A DNA stretch of 64,000 bases from Steromphala cineraria (GCA_916613615.1 OU744721.1:81163060-81227059), one strand, 5' to 3'. Shown: positions 23,023 through 34,245, numbered from the stretch's first letter. Notes: generated by a model not told the origin, from the sequence alone. Numbers and translations are program-made.

Positions 23023-23982
23023 TTAACCAAGTGGTGATCGAATATTTTTTAGTTTTTCTATCAAGTACTCCATCGAAAACAACTGACATTGACACCTACT
23101 TGCAGGCTTGGTCGTTGAAGACCGAATCTTGCCGAGCACGTACACTCCGAGTCCAATGGATGCTAGAATCAGTCCAAGGAGGTTGAAGGCAGTCACCACG
23201 TGAGTACCGAAGATACAAAGCAAGAGCACTACGAATATCCGCTTGAATATATTGAGGACTGCGTGAGTCACCACGGACACTGACTTGAGTACGAGGGCGA
23301 CAGACAAGTATGAGTATCCAACGTGAGCAGTTGCCGAAACAAAGAGGAATACTATCGACAGAGTATTTGCCACATTAAAGTAATACAAGGTGACAATATA
23401 AGAAGCAGCGAGTGTTTGAAAGAAGAGCATGGCTGGAACAGATCTGGTGACGAGTTTCTGGTCGTCCTCAAACATGACCTTCATGGCAATATTGCGGACC
23501 GCCAGTGCGAGGTTGGATATCAGAGCGAGTCCAAGCCCTACTGTCATCTCACTGTTCCCTATCGGACTCCCTGTAAACAGTATGGCACCTGCTACTATGA
23601 TAGGGAGACTTACTATTGTTGGTAGAGGTATTGGGGTTGATACAATCATCCACTGAATAATGGCACTTGAGATTGGCTCCAGGACTTTGATGGCTAGAGT
23701 AGACGATGCGTGTACATAGGACAGACTGTAGTTTGTTGCAATGGTGGCAACAACGTGACCAGCAGCTGCGATCTGCTTAGTCCTTTCCTTTGCATCGCTC
23801 GAGGCGCTGTTCACTTGTAGACTTGCATAGCACAGACCCAGTTGACATGCTGATACAATGAGGACGTCATACAGGGGTGAGTCCGACTGTTCCAGATATC
23901 TCTTCGCGAACTGGTGACAGAGGAAGGATGTGAGTGTCCAGGAGAGGAAGACGCCAGTGTTCCAGCTCACAGCTCGTATCAT
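23023..23982 (-). CDS. Triose-phosphate-transporter-family (TPT/SLC35-like) membrane carrier
   Basis: A 319-aa polytopic membrane protein with about ten hydrophobic segments, the usual size and topology of TPT/nucleotide-sugar transporters. Two family blocks are clear: YVHASSTLAIKVLEP, with the conserved lysine (about residues 91-103 from the chosen ATG), and SVSVVTHAVLNIFKRIFVV (about 234-251), matching the family's VSPVTHSV..KR region. The Lys-Arg pair at the second site is typical of organic-phosphate and PEP translocators, whereas nucleotide-sugar members often replace the Arg. The ATG at 23982 is chosen because CTCTCCTGGTCTTTCAG, an acceptor-like tract, ends just before it. The tail after about 290 is hydrophilic and cytosolic-looking. 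The true substrate is unknown. The gene is co-oriented with and upstream of the pyruvyltransferase gene, suggesting PEP supply. An upstream exon is likely. Confidence 0.8.
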   Translation of the reverse strand: MIRAVSWNTGVFLSWTLTSFLCHQFAKRYLEQSDSPLYDVLIVSACQLGLCYASLQVNSASSDAKERTKQIAAAGHVVATIATNYSLSYVHASSTLAIKVLEPISSAIIQWMIVSTPIPLPTIVSLPIIVAGAILFTGSPIGNSEMTVGLGLALISNLALAVRNIAMKVMFEDDQKLVTRSVPAMLFFQTLAASYIVTLYYFNVANTLSIVFLFVSATAHVGYSYLSVALVLKSVSVVTHAVLNIFKRIFVVLLLCIFGTHVVTAFNLLGLILASIGLGVYVLGKIRSSTTKPASRCQCQLFSMEYLIEKLKNIRSPLG

Positions 23983-23999
23983 CTGAAAGACCAGGAGAG
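23983..23999 (-). promoter_or_regulatory. Candidate 3' splice site directly before the transporter ATG
   Basis: The minus strand reads CTCTCCTGGTCTTTCAG and then ATG. The pyrimidine-rich tract and CAG form a good acceptor. Either the ATG opens the coding exon or the frame continues from an upstream exon. Confidence 0.5.
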
Positions 24000-24009
24000 C
24001 ATCAACCAC

Positions 24010-24389
24010 AGAACTGCGAGTCGGTCACACTGCACGAATGGTGTCATTTTATAGAGAAGAACTGACTTTGGCTGAAAAGTATCAGCACATAAGAATCGAA
24101 AAAGGGAATTATGTTAATTATTATGCTAATTGTAAACCGACAGTTGATTTAGAAAACAATCCAAAAACATGAAGGCTGCTTTTCATTTTTCATTGTAAAC
24201 TGGGTCACCAGATAAAAAAAGGTTTACACCAAGTTTTGTTTAAATTTATTTAATATAGAGACATGTAATCTAGGTAATAACACGTTTACAATAACACATA
24301 TTTGCAATAGTTTGAATGATAAAGATTTCCGGTAAAAGTTCGGCTAAATATCTTTGTTTGATGTAGGAAGGTATCAGATATAGATTTAT
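24010..24389. other. Non-coding gap upstream of the transporter gene
   Basis: No ORF or motif recognised. It may contain transporter intron or promoter sequence before the LINE that starts near 24390. Confidence 0.45.
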
Positions 24390-24550
24390 AAGTTCACTTG
24401 GGAAAATGACAAACTAGAACAGTTTAGACAAAATATTCTATCTGAAAGTGTGCAGCAACTGCTAGATAGATCAGTAGAACATGTATTTTCATGTATTGAT
24501 AGAAGCATAGATTACATCGTAGAGGCATTAAGTCTATAGCAGCCTCTGAC

Positions 24551-25120
24551 ATGAGGAGAAAACGTAGGGTAAACACTGGAACATATACTAGCAACTGGTT
24601 TGATAAAGAATGTAGAAGATTAAAATCTGAGCGATGTAGATCACTAAATAAATTTAGAAAATCTAAGGATAAGAAATCGCTTCAAGAATATAACAAGATA
24701 AGAAACAAATATCACTCTGTGTGTAAACACAAGCGTAACGTATACTACAGAAACAAAAAAGAATTGATTGAACGCAGCATACACGATTCTAAAACATTTT
24801 GGAATGAGTTAAAACGCCTTCATGCAAAGCCGTTGGAAACAAATAGAATACAAACAAATGACTGGCTTGAACATTTTAAAAACCTTTTTTCGTTTGAGCA
24901 AGTGCAAAGTAACGACAATTTAGAAACTAACGTGAATAACCCGCAATACCCTGATACAAATCGAGAACTATCTGAACACATACTTGATTCGCCCATATCG
25001 AGAGAGGAAATATCAGAAAGCATTCATAATTTAAAACTTGGAAAATCTCCAGGAACAGACAACATGATACCTGAACTGTTCAAGCACTCGGCTAATCTTA
25101 TACTACCCTATCTTGACTAA
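24551..25120 (+). pseudogene. LINE linker and RT N-terminal segment
   Basis: A 189-residue lysine/arginine-rich linker with the LINE-typical SWFDKECRRLK-like start (here NWFDKECRRLKSER), KTFWNELKRLH and LGKSPGTDNMIPE, which opens the RT. It ends at a stop in the RT fingers region; the next part continues in the same frame with a further stop. Confidence 0.75.
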
Positions 25121-25358
25121 GTATTTAATCAGATACTTGAAACAGGTATTTTTCCTAAGGAGTGGTCAATGGGAATTATAGTTCCATTACACAAAAATTG
25201 TAATATAAACAACGAAAATAACTATAGAGGGATAACACTTCTTAGTATCTTCAGCAAAATATTCACTTCTATTATAAATAAGAGGCTAGTATTTTGGGGG
25301 GAAACAATGAATAAACTTTCTGAAAGCTAGGCAGGTTTTAGACAAGGTTACATAACGA

Positions 25359-26933
25359 TTGATAATATGTTTATTTTACAAGAAATATCTTAATGTCAAA
25401 GGTGGGAAATTTTATGCTCTATTTGTTGACTTTGCGAAAGCTTTCGATTCAGTGGAAAGAAATAAACTATGGAATATCCTGAACATGCATGGCCTTAGTC
25501 CAAAAATGAGTAACCTTTTAAAGCAAATATATGAAAATGTAAAAGCGTGTGTCAGAAATAAGAATACTCTATCAGAAACCTTTGAGATACAAATAGGTGT
25601 CAGACAAGGTTGTGTATTGAGTCCTTTCTTATTCTCATTTTTTATAAACGAATTAGCCACTCAGATTGAGAATAACTGCATACACGGCATACAGTTACAT
25701 CCAGATATCTTCCAACTGTTTCTTTTACTTTTTGCTGATGATATTGTCCTGATATCAAGTACTGTTATCGGTCTACAAAACCAGATCTATGAACTCGAAA
25801 ACTTGTGTATACAATCAAAATTAACTGTGAATTTAGATAAAACAAAAGTTGTGGTTTTCAAAAATGGTGGGAAACTAGCAAAAAATGAAAAATGGTACTA
25901 TAATAATTCCAAACTTGAAACTACAAATTCTTATAAGTACCTCGGTGTTTATTTCACAAGTCAACTTTCATGGTCATTTCACGCAAATTATGCAGCTGTT
26001 CAAGCTAAAAAAGTACTACTAGGTATCCTAAGACAAATAAATATCCTAGGTGATCTCAACATGAACCCGTTTTTCAAATTATTTGATGTAAAGATAAGTC
26101 CAATCCTTTTGTATGGGGCAGAAATTTGGGGATTGAATACATTTGTTAACTTAGAAATGGTACACCTTTATGCATGTAAAACATTCTTGGGTGTTAAACA
26201 GAACACTCCAAGCGTCATGATATATGGAGAATGTGGCAGGTTTCCCTTATATATCCATTCTTATTGTAAAGTTATTCGGTACTGGATAAAATTATTATAT
26301 ATGCCCTCATATCGTTTACCTAAGAAATGCTATAATATGACGATTCTGTTTGATAGAAATGGACATAAAAACTTGGTGACAGATGTTAAACAATTATTGT
26401 TTCAAACCGGTTTTGGTAATATTTGGCACAGTCAGGAATTTGGAATATACCCAGAATTCATAAAATCATTCACCCAAAGACTCAAAGATATATATTTCCA
26501 AAATTGGCAGGAAAAAGTATCCCTTTCGAGTAAATGTGACACTTATCAAATGTTTAAATGTAATATCCAAACCGAATACTATCTATCTTGTTTAAACGTA
26601 AAGAAATATAGAGTTAGTCTAGCACGTTTTAGGTGCTCATCTCATGAATTATTTATCGAGAGAGGAAGATATCAAAATATACCTAGAGAACAAAGAATCT
26701 GTCAGTCATGCCATTCAAATGTAATTGAAGACGAATACCATTTCTTACTTGTCTGTCCTACCTATAATAACATCCGAAAGAAATATATCAAAGAAAAATA
26801 TTATCTATACCCAAATATGCTTAAATTTAACAACCTGCTAAACAGTTTGAATAATAAAGAAATTGAAAACCTGTCCATGTATATATTTTACGCGTCTGTA
26901 TATAGATACCACATTGTGTCATTAATGTTATGA
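25359..26933 (+). CDS. LINE reverse transcriptase catalytic half and C-terminal domain, 524 codons
   Basis: A long open segment of the LINE RT: LFVDFAKAFDSVER (about residues 22-35), GVRQGCVLSPFLF (about 88-100), catalytic FADDIVLIS (about 126-134), KYLGVYFTSQLSW, and a C-terminal Cys/His cluster CQSCHSNVIEDEYHFLLVC near 445-465. The function would be target-primed reverse transcription. The segment starts inside the domain after a frame change, so the full protein cannot be made, but the catalytic residues are preserved. Confidence 0.8.
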   Translation: MIICLFYKKYLNVKGGKFYALFVDFAKAFDSVERNKLWNILNMHGLSPKMSNLLKQIYENVKACVRNKNTLSETFEIQIGVRQGCVLSPFLFSFFINELATQIENNCIHGIQLHPDIFQLFLLLFADDIVLISSTVIGLQNQIYELENLCIQSKLTVNLDKTKVVVFKNGGKLAKNEKWYYNNSKLETTNSYKYLGVYFTSQLSWSFHANYAAVQAKKVLLGILRQINILGDLNMNPFFKLFDVKISPILLYGAEIWGLNTFVNLEMVHLYACKTFLGVKQNTPSVMIYGECGRFPLYIHSYCKVIRYWIKLLYMPSYRLPKKCYNMTILFDRNGHKNLVTDVKQLLFQTGFGNIWHSQEFGIYPEFIKSFTQRLKDIYFQNWQEKVSLSSKCDTYQMFKCNIQTEYYLSCLNVKKYRVSLARFRCSSHELFIERGRYQNIPREQRICQSCHSNVIEDEYHFLLVCPTYNNIRKKYIKEKYYLYPNMLKFNNLLNSLNNKEIENLSMYIFYASVYRYHIVSLML

Positions 26934-27475
26934 AATGTTTAAACAAATGTATATTTAATGTACTATAGGCCTGAGGCCTTTTGAGTACCGAAATAAAGAT
27001 TGATAAAGATATAGATTTTACAATATCATATCGTGTTTAAAGTATTGTCAATTTGCGAATAAAAAAACACGATCATTGATTTTCACAGAAAATATGTCTT
27101 CTTTGTTGATGAACATTCGTGTTATTTCAGAGTAACATTTCATTCTTTGAAAAAAAAATGAAAACATTTAAAGAAGGGCTGCATAACCTTTTTTAAATAT
27201 ATTTTTCAAAAGATATTGGTCAAATAACTATATAACATAAATATTAGGCCAAAACAGCAACGATACACAGTTTCTCAATGAAGCTACAGCTAAGTAAACA
27301 TTGCGTAACAAGGCGTCTGCTTGTCGCCGTCCAGCGACAAACCAAAACAAGCCTGAGAGGCCACGGGCAGGGGATACCGGAAGTGACGTGGCAGTAGGCG
27401 AAGCGTTCGTCTGCTTATATGCAAAATGATAGGCGAAATCCGCAGTACTGCCGTTTCAAAGCGATTAACAGTATG

Positions 27476-27553
27476 TTATATCATTGTGTTGCTGTCAACT
27501 GTCTTAGAATATCTCCTGATGAAATCTCCGTAGACAAATTCCCATCATATTGA
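27476..27553 (+). pseudogene. Possible THAP-domain N-terminal fragment
   Basis: The frame reading HCVAVNC, about ten residues, then FPS resembles the start of THAP zinc-finger domains (C-x-x-x-C followed by an F-P motif). It stops at once after FPSY. The remaining Cys/His ligands are not found downstream, so it is at most a fragment of a domesticated or P-element-like gene. Confidence 0.25.
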
Positions 27554-29148
27554 TGATTTCACGCCAAATTGACCCGCTGTGTTAGGTCAAACAGAGCAAT
27601 GTGACAATCTACATCGAACTCACGTGTTCCGATCACTACACCGATTTTCTGCTTCGAGCTCGCATTTTCACTGCATGAACAGTTTGGCATGCAGAGGAAA
27701 GGGAGATTAGTAAAATATAAAATATAGCACAAAGTTTTGGGCTGATTTATGGTAATAATCCGAATATACAATGCTCACATTTAGATTTGAACGTTGTGTA
27801 AAAAGGTTGGATAAACAATGACATTGGTCTGCAGGTGTTACTTACTTTCTTTAGATCAGATACTCACTTATTACACAATTACTTTACTGTCTATCGTATT
27901 TCCTGTCTGTTTCCTAATTAGATGATATCAAATATTGACTATAGCAGGTAGGTTATATAATGCACAATTATCAAACACCTGGCTATTTTATGACATCAGC
28001 TAATTAGGTAACATCAAATAGCAATTGTATTCCTTAACATCCCCTTTTTCTCCGATTGGTAAATTATAACCTGTTAACCTGAAATTAGGAATACCGTTTT
28101 TGCTCTATCTGATAATTATTTTGGATAAGGTTCATTTAATAAATCTTCATTCTGTTTGGCCATGTATCGGGTATTGTTGTGGAAAATATCTCCTCTATGT
28201 ACAAGAGTAAAAACATTAAGATTTTCAGTGAAATGCCCTATTAAAATAATGTTTTAAACAAGACATCAGTGATCATCAAATACATGTCTTTCATTGAGAA
28301 TTGTAACTTGTCCATCACTAAATGAAATAACTAAGAAAAACGTATATATTTTTTATCCTGTTACAAAATGAAGTCAAAGGCAATTCTAAAAAAATGGTTT
28401 AAATGTAAATAAAAATAGTATTGTATAATAACATCCTTTCTGTTGTCTACTAAAGTAATATTCAATAACAACCAACAACTGTGCACGAAGATAAAACAGT
28501 TCACACGGGAGCAATTGTTTACATATACATCCGGGTTCTCACGTGCAGTCTTATGACAACATTGCGCAAAGCGAGACCATCTAGGCCTACATGCTGTAGC
28601 ATTATGCGCACAACTTCGTTTTTAATCAGGGTCTTACGTTTTCATCAATACAAATTGCCAGTTGAATAAATAAACTACCGATTTATTGAAGGTTTGAGAT
28701 GTTTGGATGTTGTTTAGGGTGTTTAATCGACGGTTAAACATCGATCTGTACTGTTAGCTTGTGTTGTTTTACATAACGAGGGCACACAAGGGGGTATCAC
28801 ATCACCTACTAACACGTCACGAGGCAGTCACGCTTCAGTGCGTTTTATTCTGTTCGCCGGCCTAATTAGGCGGTGTTCTTTATACAGTCGTAATTAAGCC
28901 GTTTCTAGGTCGATTTCAGAAATTTAAAGATGAGTCCATGTGAAATTGTTATCACTATTTCATGAATCCCGAAAGTTGCCATATAGCATTTTAGTCCCTC
29001 TTTAAAAGTATTTTTTGAATGTCGATTTAACTCTTGTTTTGTTCGGTTTGACAATACGAACTTAAACCCATCTACATATGTGTTATTGAAAATTTTACAT
29101 ATTTTACATTTTACAAATTAATAGTCTAAATCTTTACCTTTGAAAATG

Positions 29149-29222
29149 TTGGAGTCAGAATTGGAACGTAGGTCTCCCCTTCGATAGGTAAATCAGCGGT
29201 TTTAGCAACTGGGCTATGACGG
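29149..29222 (-). ncRNA. tRNA-like / SINE-like remnant
   Basis: The minus strand has an A-box-like TAGCCCAGTTG and, about 40 bases later, a B-box-like GTTCCAATTCT, in a 74-base span. The cloverleaf stems are poor. It may be the tRNA-related head of a SINE or a decayed tRNA gene. Confidence 0.25.
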
Positions 29223-30279
29223 ATTGACAGATTTTCAATGTTGGTTTCTCAATATGTAGCAACAAAAACTGCTTTCCTTTGACAGTATATTGTCGAAAAG
29301 ATATTTATGATGTAAAATTAAAAGTTTCTAATGTTGTGAAGTCATCCTTGGCCTATTAAGATAGAAAATACATATGGAGTCGGGTTGAATTGATTATTTT
29401 CACGAATCCACTCCTCCTCATGCATTCTACATTAATGATTATGTTCGTTAAGTAACACTTGTCTCCGTACAAACAAATCTTCATTATCGATTGGTAATTT
29501 ATTTTCTTGTTTGTGAGTTCATTCTTACTGGCCTAAGAAGATGCGATACAGTGACTTTAAGGTCTATAATGTTCCCAACCAACCAAACATTTACGAAATC
29601 GATTACAATAGAAGTTTTGTCTTTAAAGACTATGAAAAGGGTTTTAAGTTTGTTCACTGATGCCTCCTAATCGACTCTCGTGCGTTCTAGGAAATTAAGG
29701 GAGCACTTCACATTAGAAAGAAGATCAACTTTCAGAGATCAAGATCTGTAATGTACACTGCTTCAAACAGTAAAAGTCATCTTCCCGCCTATATACACAC
29801 AGCATTCATCGTAATCTACACCCTTGCGTGAGGAACGTCAAATAATGGCCCACAATGTACCATCGGAATGACTGTTATAGCTTTTTCGTTTAACGTGCCC
29901 CCAACTATAAGGAAATAATTCATAAGTCAATTACTATGTGTGTATGCATGGTGTATTTAAAATTTAGTAAGATTATAAGGAACCTTCAGAACCACGCGCA
30001 CCTTGAGTTGCAGTTTACACCTCCACGCATTATTGCAAATACAGAAATGGTGGATCGTGGGTTAATCATCGATTTTAAGAAAGTCGCAACGAATGATGAA
30101 TCTTATATTTCATAATACTGTAACACGAATGTACCAAAAGTGCCTTTATTTTTTCTATTTAGCGGAAAAGGTAAGTTGTGAATGTGAATTTGATTTTTAA
30201 TTTCCTTGTACACGCATTTCATTAACATAAAGCAGTCCCAGTCATAGTTATGTAAACCATCGCTAACTATAATCTTCGG

Positions 30280-30330
30280 GGTAAGATAAGATAATACTTT
30301 ATTATCCCGGAGGAAATTCTGCTTACAGAA
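30280..30330 (-). mobile_element. LINE 3'-end fragment (CR1/Rex1-type tail)
   Basis: gtaagataagataatacttt, then attatcccggaggaaattc, is closely similar to the tail of the minus-strand LINE at 2489-2540 (taagataagataatgtcttt, then attgtcccaagggaaattt). Only the 3' tail remains. Confidence 0.65.
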
Positions 30331-30469
30331 GAAGAAGTATATTTTATTAACGTGTCACATGTTGTTATACAAGCATTTGAAAGACACTTTAAAAATCAGT
30401 TATTTAAGAAACAACATCCAGCCTAGCAGGCTTATGAGACACGGGCATAATTCAAACATCAACATTAAA

Positions 30470-30545
30470 TACACCACGTTGTGTGGTTATCAGGTCAATA
30501 TCACAGGATACGCCACGTGGTGTGGTTATCAGGTCAATATCAGAG
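30470..30545. repeat. Short tandem duplication, about 37-bp unit
   Basis: Two copies of tac(a/g)ccacgt(t/g)gtgtgg followed by ttatcaggtcaatatcag lie side by side just before the larger duplicated unit. Related taaatacaccacgtggtg also occurs at 32796-32814. Confidence 0.6.
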
Positions 30546-31377
30546 GTTAACTATTTCGTATAACCAGGCGTGCGATGGTTATATTGTATAACCTAACCTC
30601 TTCACATCCAATGTGCGTTTGGTCGATGTGTTCTCGGTTCGATACCACAAAGAAGTTCGGCTTCGCCTCACTTCTTTGTGGCATCGCACCTCGAGAGAAC
30701 TCAAAACCACTGTGTTTTAGGGTACATCAAGGTACCCAACACCTTGAAATGTTGACTCTGTATCAAAGACATATTTACGAAAGAATACATAATATCAAAA
30801 CAATTTTGAAACGTACTTTATTTACAGATTTATAGCTTTTTTTACTTTAAAATGCAACACATGGTGATATCATTTTGTGCTTATCTATGATGAATGCAGA
30901 CCTCAAGGTATCCTAGTATTTTCATCATAACACTCGCACACAAATTCACGTCGTTCTCGGTTAGATGAAAAGCTTCAGCGAGTAGGACACAGAATTCAAG
31001 TGAACAATGTTTCCAATCCTTTGTCAAGCTAAAGCCTGTTCCATTCATACGGTCTTTGTTGAATAATCCACAATAAGGTCGACTTTTATGTTGTTTGGAT
31101 AGTCAATCAACTGTCCAACGTAGTCCCTGAAACCAAAGTGTAACGTCAGTTGTTAACACCGGTGATCTTTGTAAATTGCTTATCGATGTTTGACTTTATT
31201 GCTTAATGTTGATCTCTCTCTAGGTATAATTTTTTTTTTCTAATTTTATTTCAAAACATTTTGAATCTGACTTTTGAATATTGTTAGAGTATACTTTTTA
31301 ATGGACCAATCATATTTTAAAGATTACTGTCGAATAATGTGATTAATTGTAAGAAAGAAACTAAATTAATTTCAGAG

Positions 31378-31590
31378 TAATAAGCTTATACCACAAGGAA
31401 AGAGGAACAAGGGAAGGCCAAGGGAAACATGGAGAAGATCTGTGGAAAGAGAGATAAAAGAACAGGGATGGACCTGAGGTCAAATCCAGCATTGGGCTCA
31501 GGACCGGCCATATTGGCGATCTTTGGTGGAGGCCTTATGTGCTCCTAGCACGAAGAGGATTAAGTAAAGTAAGTAAGTAATAAGCTTATA
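31378..31590 (+). mobile_element. Truncated LINE 3' end with 13-bp target duplication
   Basis: The insert 31391-31577 is flanked by taataagcttata on both sides (31378-31390, 31578-31590). Unit B has one copy of this site (33338-33350), the empty allele. The insert encodes RGRPRETWRRSVEREIKEQG, the well-known C-terminal end of RTE-like endonuclease-RT LINEs, and ends in gtaagtaag simple repeat. Confidence 0.85.
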
Positions 31591-32412
31591 AGCACCTTGT
31601 TACAATATGTATCAATATTATGTACACATTGCTATATACATTACTAAATGATATTGAAAATAAAAATTACATTAACAATCATTTTTCAACAGCAAAATGC
31701 TTAAATATTAACTTGGTTGTTGACAGCTTGTTTTATACCGTGTAAACCCTCTGTAGCATACTTCAGCATTTTCGTAGATCCACGCATAGATAACATTCAA
31801 CACCAAATTCATGAATATACTTAAAAGTTCAACTCACCTTTACTTCCTCCTGAAAAACCTTGAAACGCGACCATAAATTTGTTCAAAACAAGAGACAACT
31901 TCATGTTCGTCTCCACCTTCAAACCATGTGCTTTCGATTGTGTATAGCTCGTGCGATATGACATTTATTTAAGATCCGTGCATCGCAAGATGAAATTGAC
32001 AACGTCCGTGTAGTAACACCTTTTGCTTCACATAGAGGGAAATATTTCATGGACTGAATAGTGTATTAAACATAAGAATATCATTTGCCATAAATCACAA
32101 TTTCGGTGACCTTTTTGACAAAATGTATTCACATTATTTAATTTCAGTTCAATGTAGAATTTTAGTGTTTTTTGTAAGTCGAAATAACTAAAATCAGATT
32201 GCTTCTTGCTCAGATTTGTCTGATTGACAACTTCGCCATGACATGCTCAATCTGCACGTGAAATTCGCGTATTGTGCAAATGGAATGTTAAGAAGTTGAG
32301 TGTATTTAAGTTTTACCCCATAACAACAACTATCAAATACATTGTAGCTAAATGTTTGGTTTATGTTATACTTTTGTTAATATGCAAATTGGTAAAGCCA
32401 TGTGGTGTATGT

Positions 32413-32510
32413 GAGATAATGACCACATCCTCGTAGCTATCGAATATAACCTTCTCGCTGTCGCTTGAAGGTTATATTACGATACCTACTCGGCTGTAGG
32501 TCATGATCTC
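32413..32510. repeat. Tail hairpin of duplicated unit A
   Basis: gagataatgacc pairs with ggtcatgatctc, and gtagctatcgaatataac pairs with the gttatattacgatacctac side. The loop is tcgctgtcgctt. The inner stem is about 20 bp and the outer about 12 bp. Confidence 0.75.
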
Positions 32511-32515
32511 AACCG

Positions 32516-34244
32516 TAACTTTTTCGTATAACCAGGCGTGCAATGGTTATATTGTATAACCTTACCTCTTCACATCCTATGTGCGTTTGGTCGATGTGTT
32601 CTCGGTTCGATACCACAAACAAGTTCGGCTTCGCCTCACTTCTTTGTGGTATCGCAACTCGAGAAAACTTACAACCACAGTGTTTTAGGGTACGTCAAGG
32701 TACCCAACACCTTGAAATGTTGACTTTGTATCAAAGACATATTTACAAAAGAATACATAATATCAAAACAATTTTGAAACGTACCTTATTTTACTATAAA
32801 TACACCACGTGGTGATATCATTTTGTGCTTATCCATGATGAATACAGACCTCAAGGTCTTCTAGTATTATCATCTTAACACTCGCACACAAATTCACGTC
32901 GTTCTTGGTTAGCTTAAAAGTTTCAGCAAGTAGGACATAGATTCCAAGTGAACAATGTTCCCAATCCTTTGACAAGCTAACCTCTGTTCCATTCATATGG
33001 TCTTTGTTGAATTATCCATAATAAGGTCGACTTTAGTGCTGTTTGGATAGTCAATCAAATGTCCATATGTTGTCCCTGAAACAAAAGTGTAACGTCAGTT
33101 GTTGAAATTTAACACCGGTGATCTTTGTAAATTGCTTATCGATGTTTAATCTTATTGCTTAATGTTGATCTCTCTCTAGGTATGAATATTTTTTTCTAAT
33201 TTAATTTCAAAACATTTTGAATCTGACCTTTGAATTATGTTAGAGTATACTTTTTAATGGACCAATCATATTTTAAACATGAATGTCGAATAATGTGATC
33301 AATTGTAAGAAAGAAACATGCTAAATCAATTTCAGAGTAATAAGCTTATAAGCACCTTGTTACATTATTTATCAATATTATGTACACATTGCTATATACA
33401 TTACTGAATGATATTGAAAATAATAATTACATTAACAAAAAATGTTCAACAGCAAAATGCTTAAATATTAACTTGTTTTATACCGTGTAAACCCTCTGTT
33501 ACAAACTCCAGCATTTTCGTAGATCCACGAATAAATAAAATTCAACAGCAAATACATGAATATACTTAAAAGTTCAACTCACTTTTACTTCCTCCGGAAA
33601 AGACCTTTAAACGCGGCCTTAAATTTGTTCAAAACAGAGACCACTTCATTTTCGTCTCCACCTTTAAACCATGTGCTTTCGAATGTGGACAGCTCGTACG
33701 ATATGATATTTACTTAAAATCCGTGCATCGCAAGATGAAATTGACAACGTCCGTGCAGCAACACCTTTTGCTTCATAAAGAGGGAAATGTTTGATGGACT
33801 GAATAGTGTATTAAACATAAGAATATCATTTGCCATAAATCACAAATTCGGTGACGTTTTTGACATATTGTATTCACATTATTTAATTTCAGTTCAATGT
33901 AGAATTTTGGTGTTTTTTGTAAGTCGAAACAACTAAAAACAGATTGCTTCTTGCTCAGATTTGTCTGATTGACAACTCAATCTGCACGTGAAATTCGTGT
34001 GTTGTGCAAATGGAATGTTAAGAAGTTGAGTGCATTTAAGTTTTACCCCATAACAACAACTATCAAATACATTGTAACTAAATGTTTGGTTTATGTTATA
34101 CTTTTGTTAAAATGCCAATTGGTAAAGCCATGTGGTGTATGTGAGATAATGACCACATCCTCGTAACTATCGGATATAACCTTCTCGCTGTCGCTTGAAG
34201 GTTAGTATCCGATACCTACTCGGCTGTAGGTCATTATCTCAACC
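32516..34244. repeat. Large tandem duplication, unit B (1.73 kb)
   Basis: Second copy of the 30546 unit. It shares the head hairpin (32598-32668), the long non-coding body and the tail hairpin (34143-34240), without the LINE insertion. Scattered substitutions and small indels suggest the duplication is not very recent. Confidence 0.8.
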
Positions 34245-34245
34245 A

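Larger units (their letters stand above)
24390..27005 (+). mobile_element. 5'-truncated LINE with nearly intact RT and C-terminal zinc knuckle
   Basis: The LINE linker begins near 24390 (FTWENDKLEQFRQ), with stops near 24538 before the open segment 24551-25120. The RT N-terminus shows LGKSPGTDNMIPELF. Stop codons at about 25118 and 25328 and a frame change near 25370 break it before the catalytic domain (25359-26933). The 3' end has ggcctgaggcc and aataaagattgataaag. The remnant at 430-2436 is the same family. No endonuclease is visible. Confidence 0.85.
27006..30279. other. Non-coding stretch with minor fragments
   Basis: No intact gene. Possible small fragments are a THAP-like N-terminus near 27476-27550 and a tRNA-like sequence on the minus strand at 29149-29222, listed separately. 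The rest is AT-rich and unassigned. Confidence 0.55.
30546..32513. repeat. Large tandem duplication, unit A (1.97 kb with insertion)
   Basis: The unit opens with ttcgtataaccaggcgtgc, contains a head hairpin (30630-30700, stem gataccacaaagaag) and closes with a tail hairpin (32413-32510, stem tataaccttc / gaaggttata). Unit B at 32516-34244 follows directly with high similarity. Unit A has an extra 187-bp LINE tail at 31391-31577. Its ORFs are short and change frame between units, so coding function is unlikely. The unit may be a non-autonomous transposon. Confidence 0.8.

Noticed and set aside
23323..23656. Plus-strand frames opposite the transporter
   Set aside because: They overlap the conserved minus-strand TPT gene and lack motifs.
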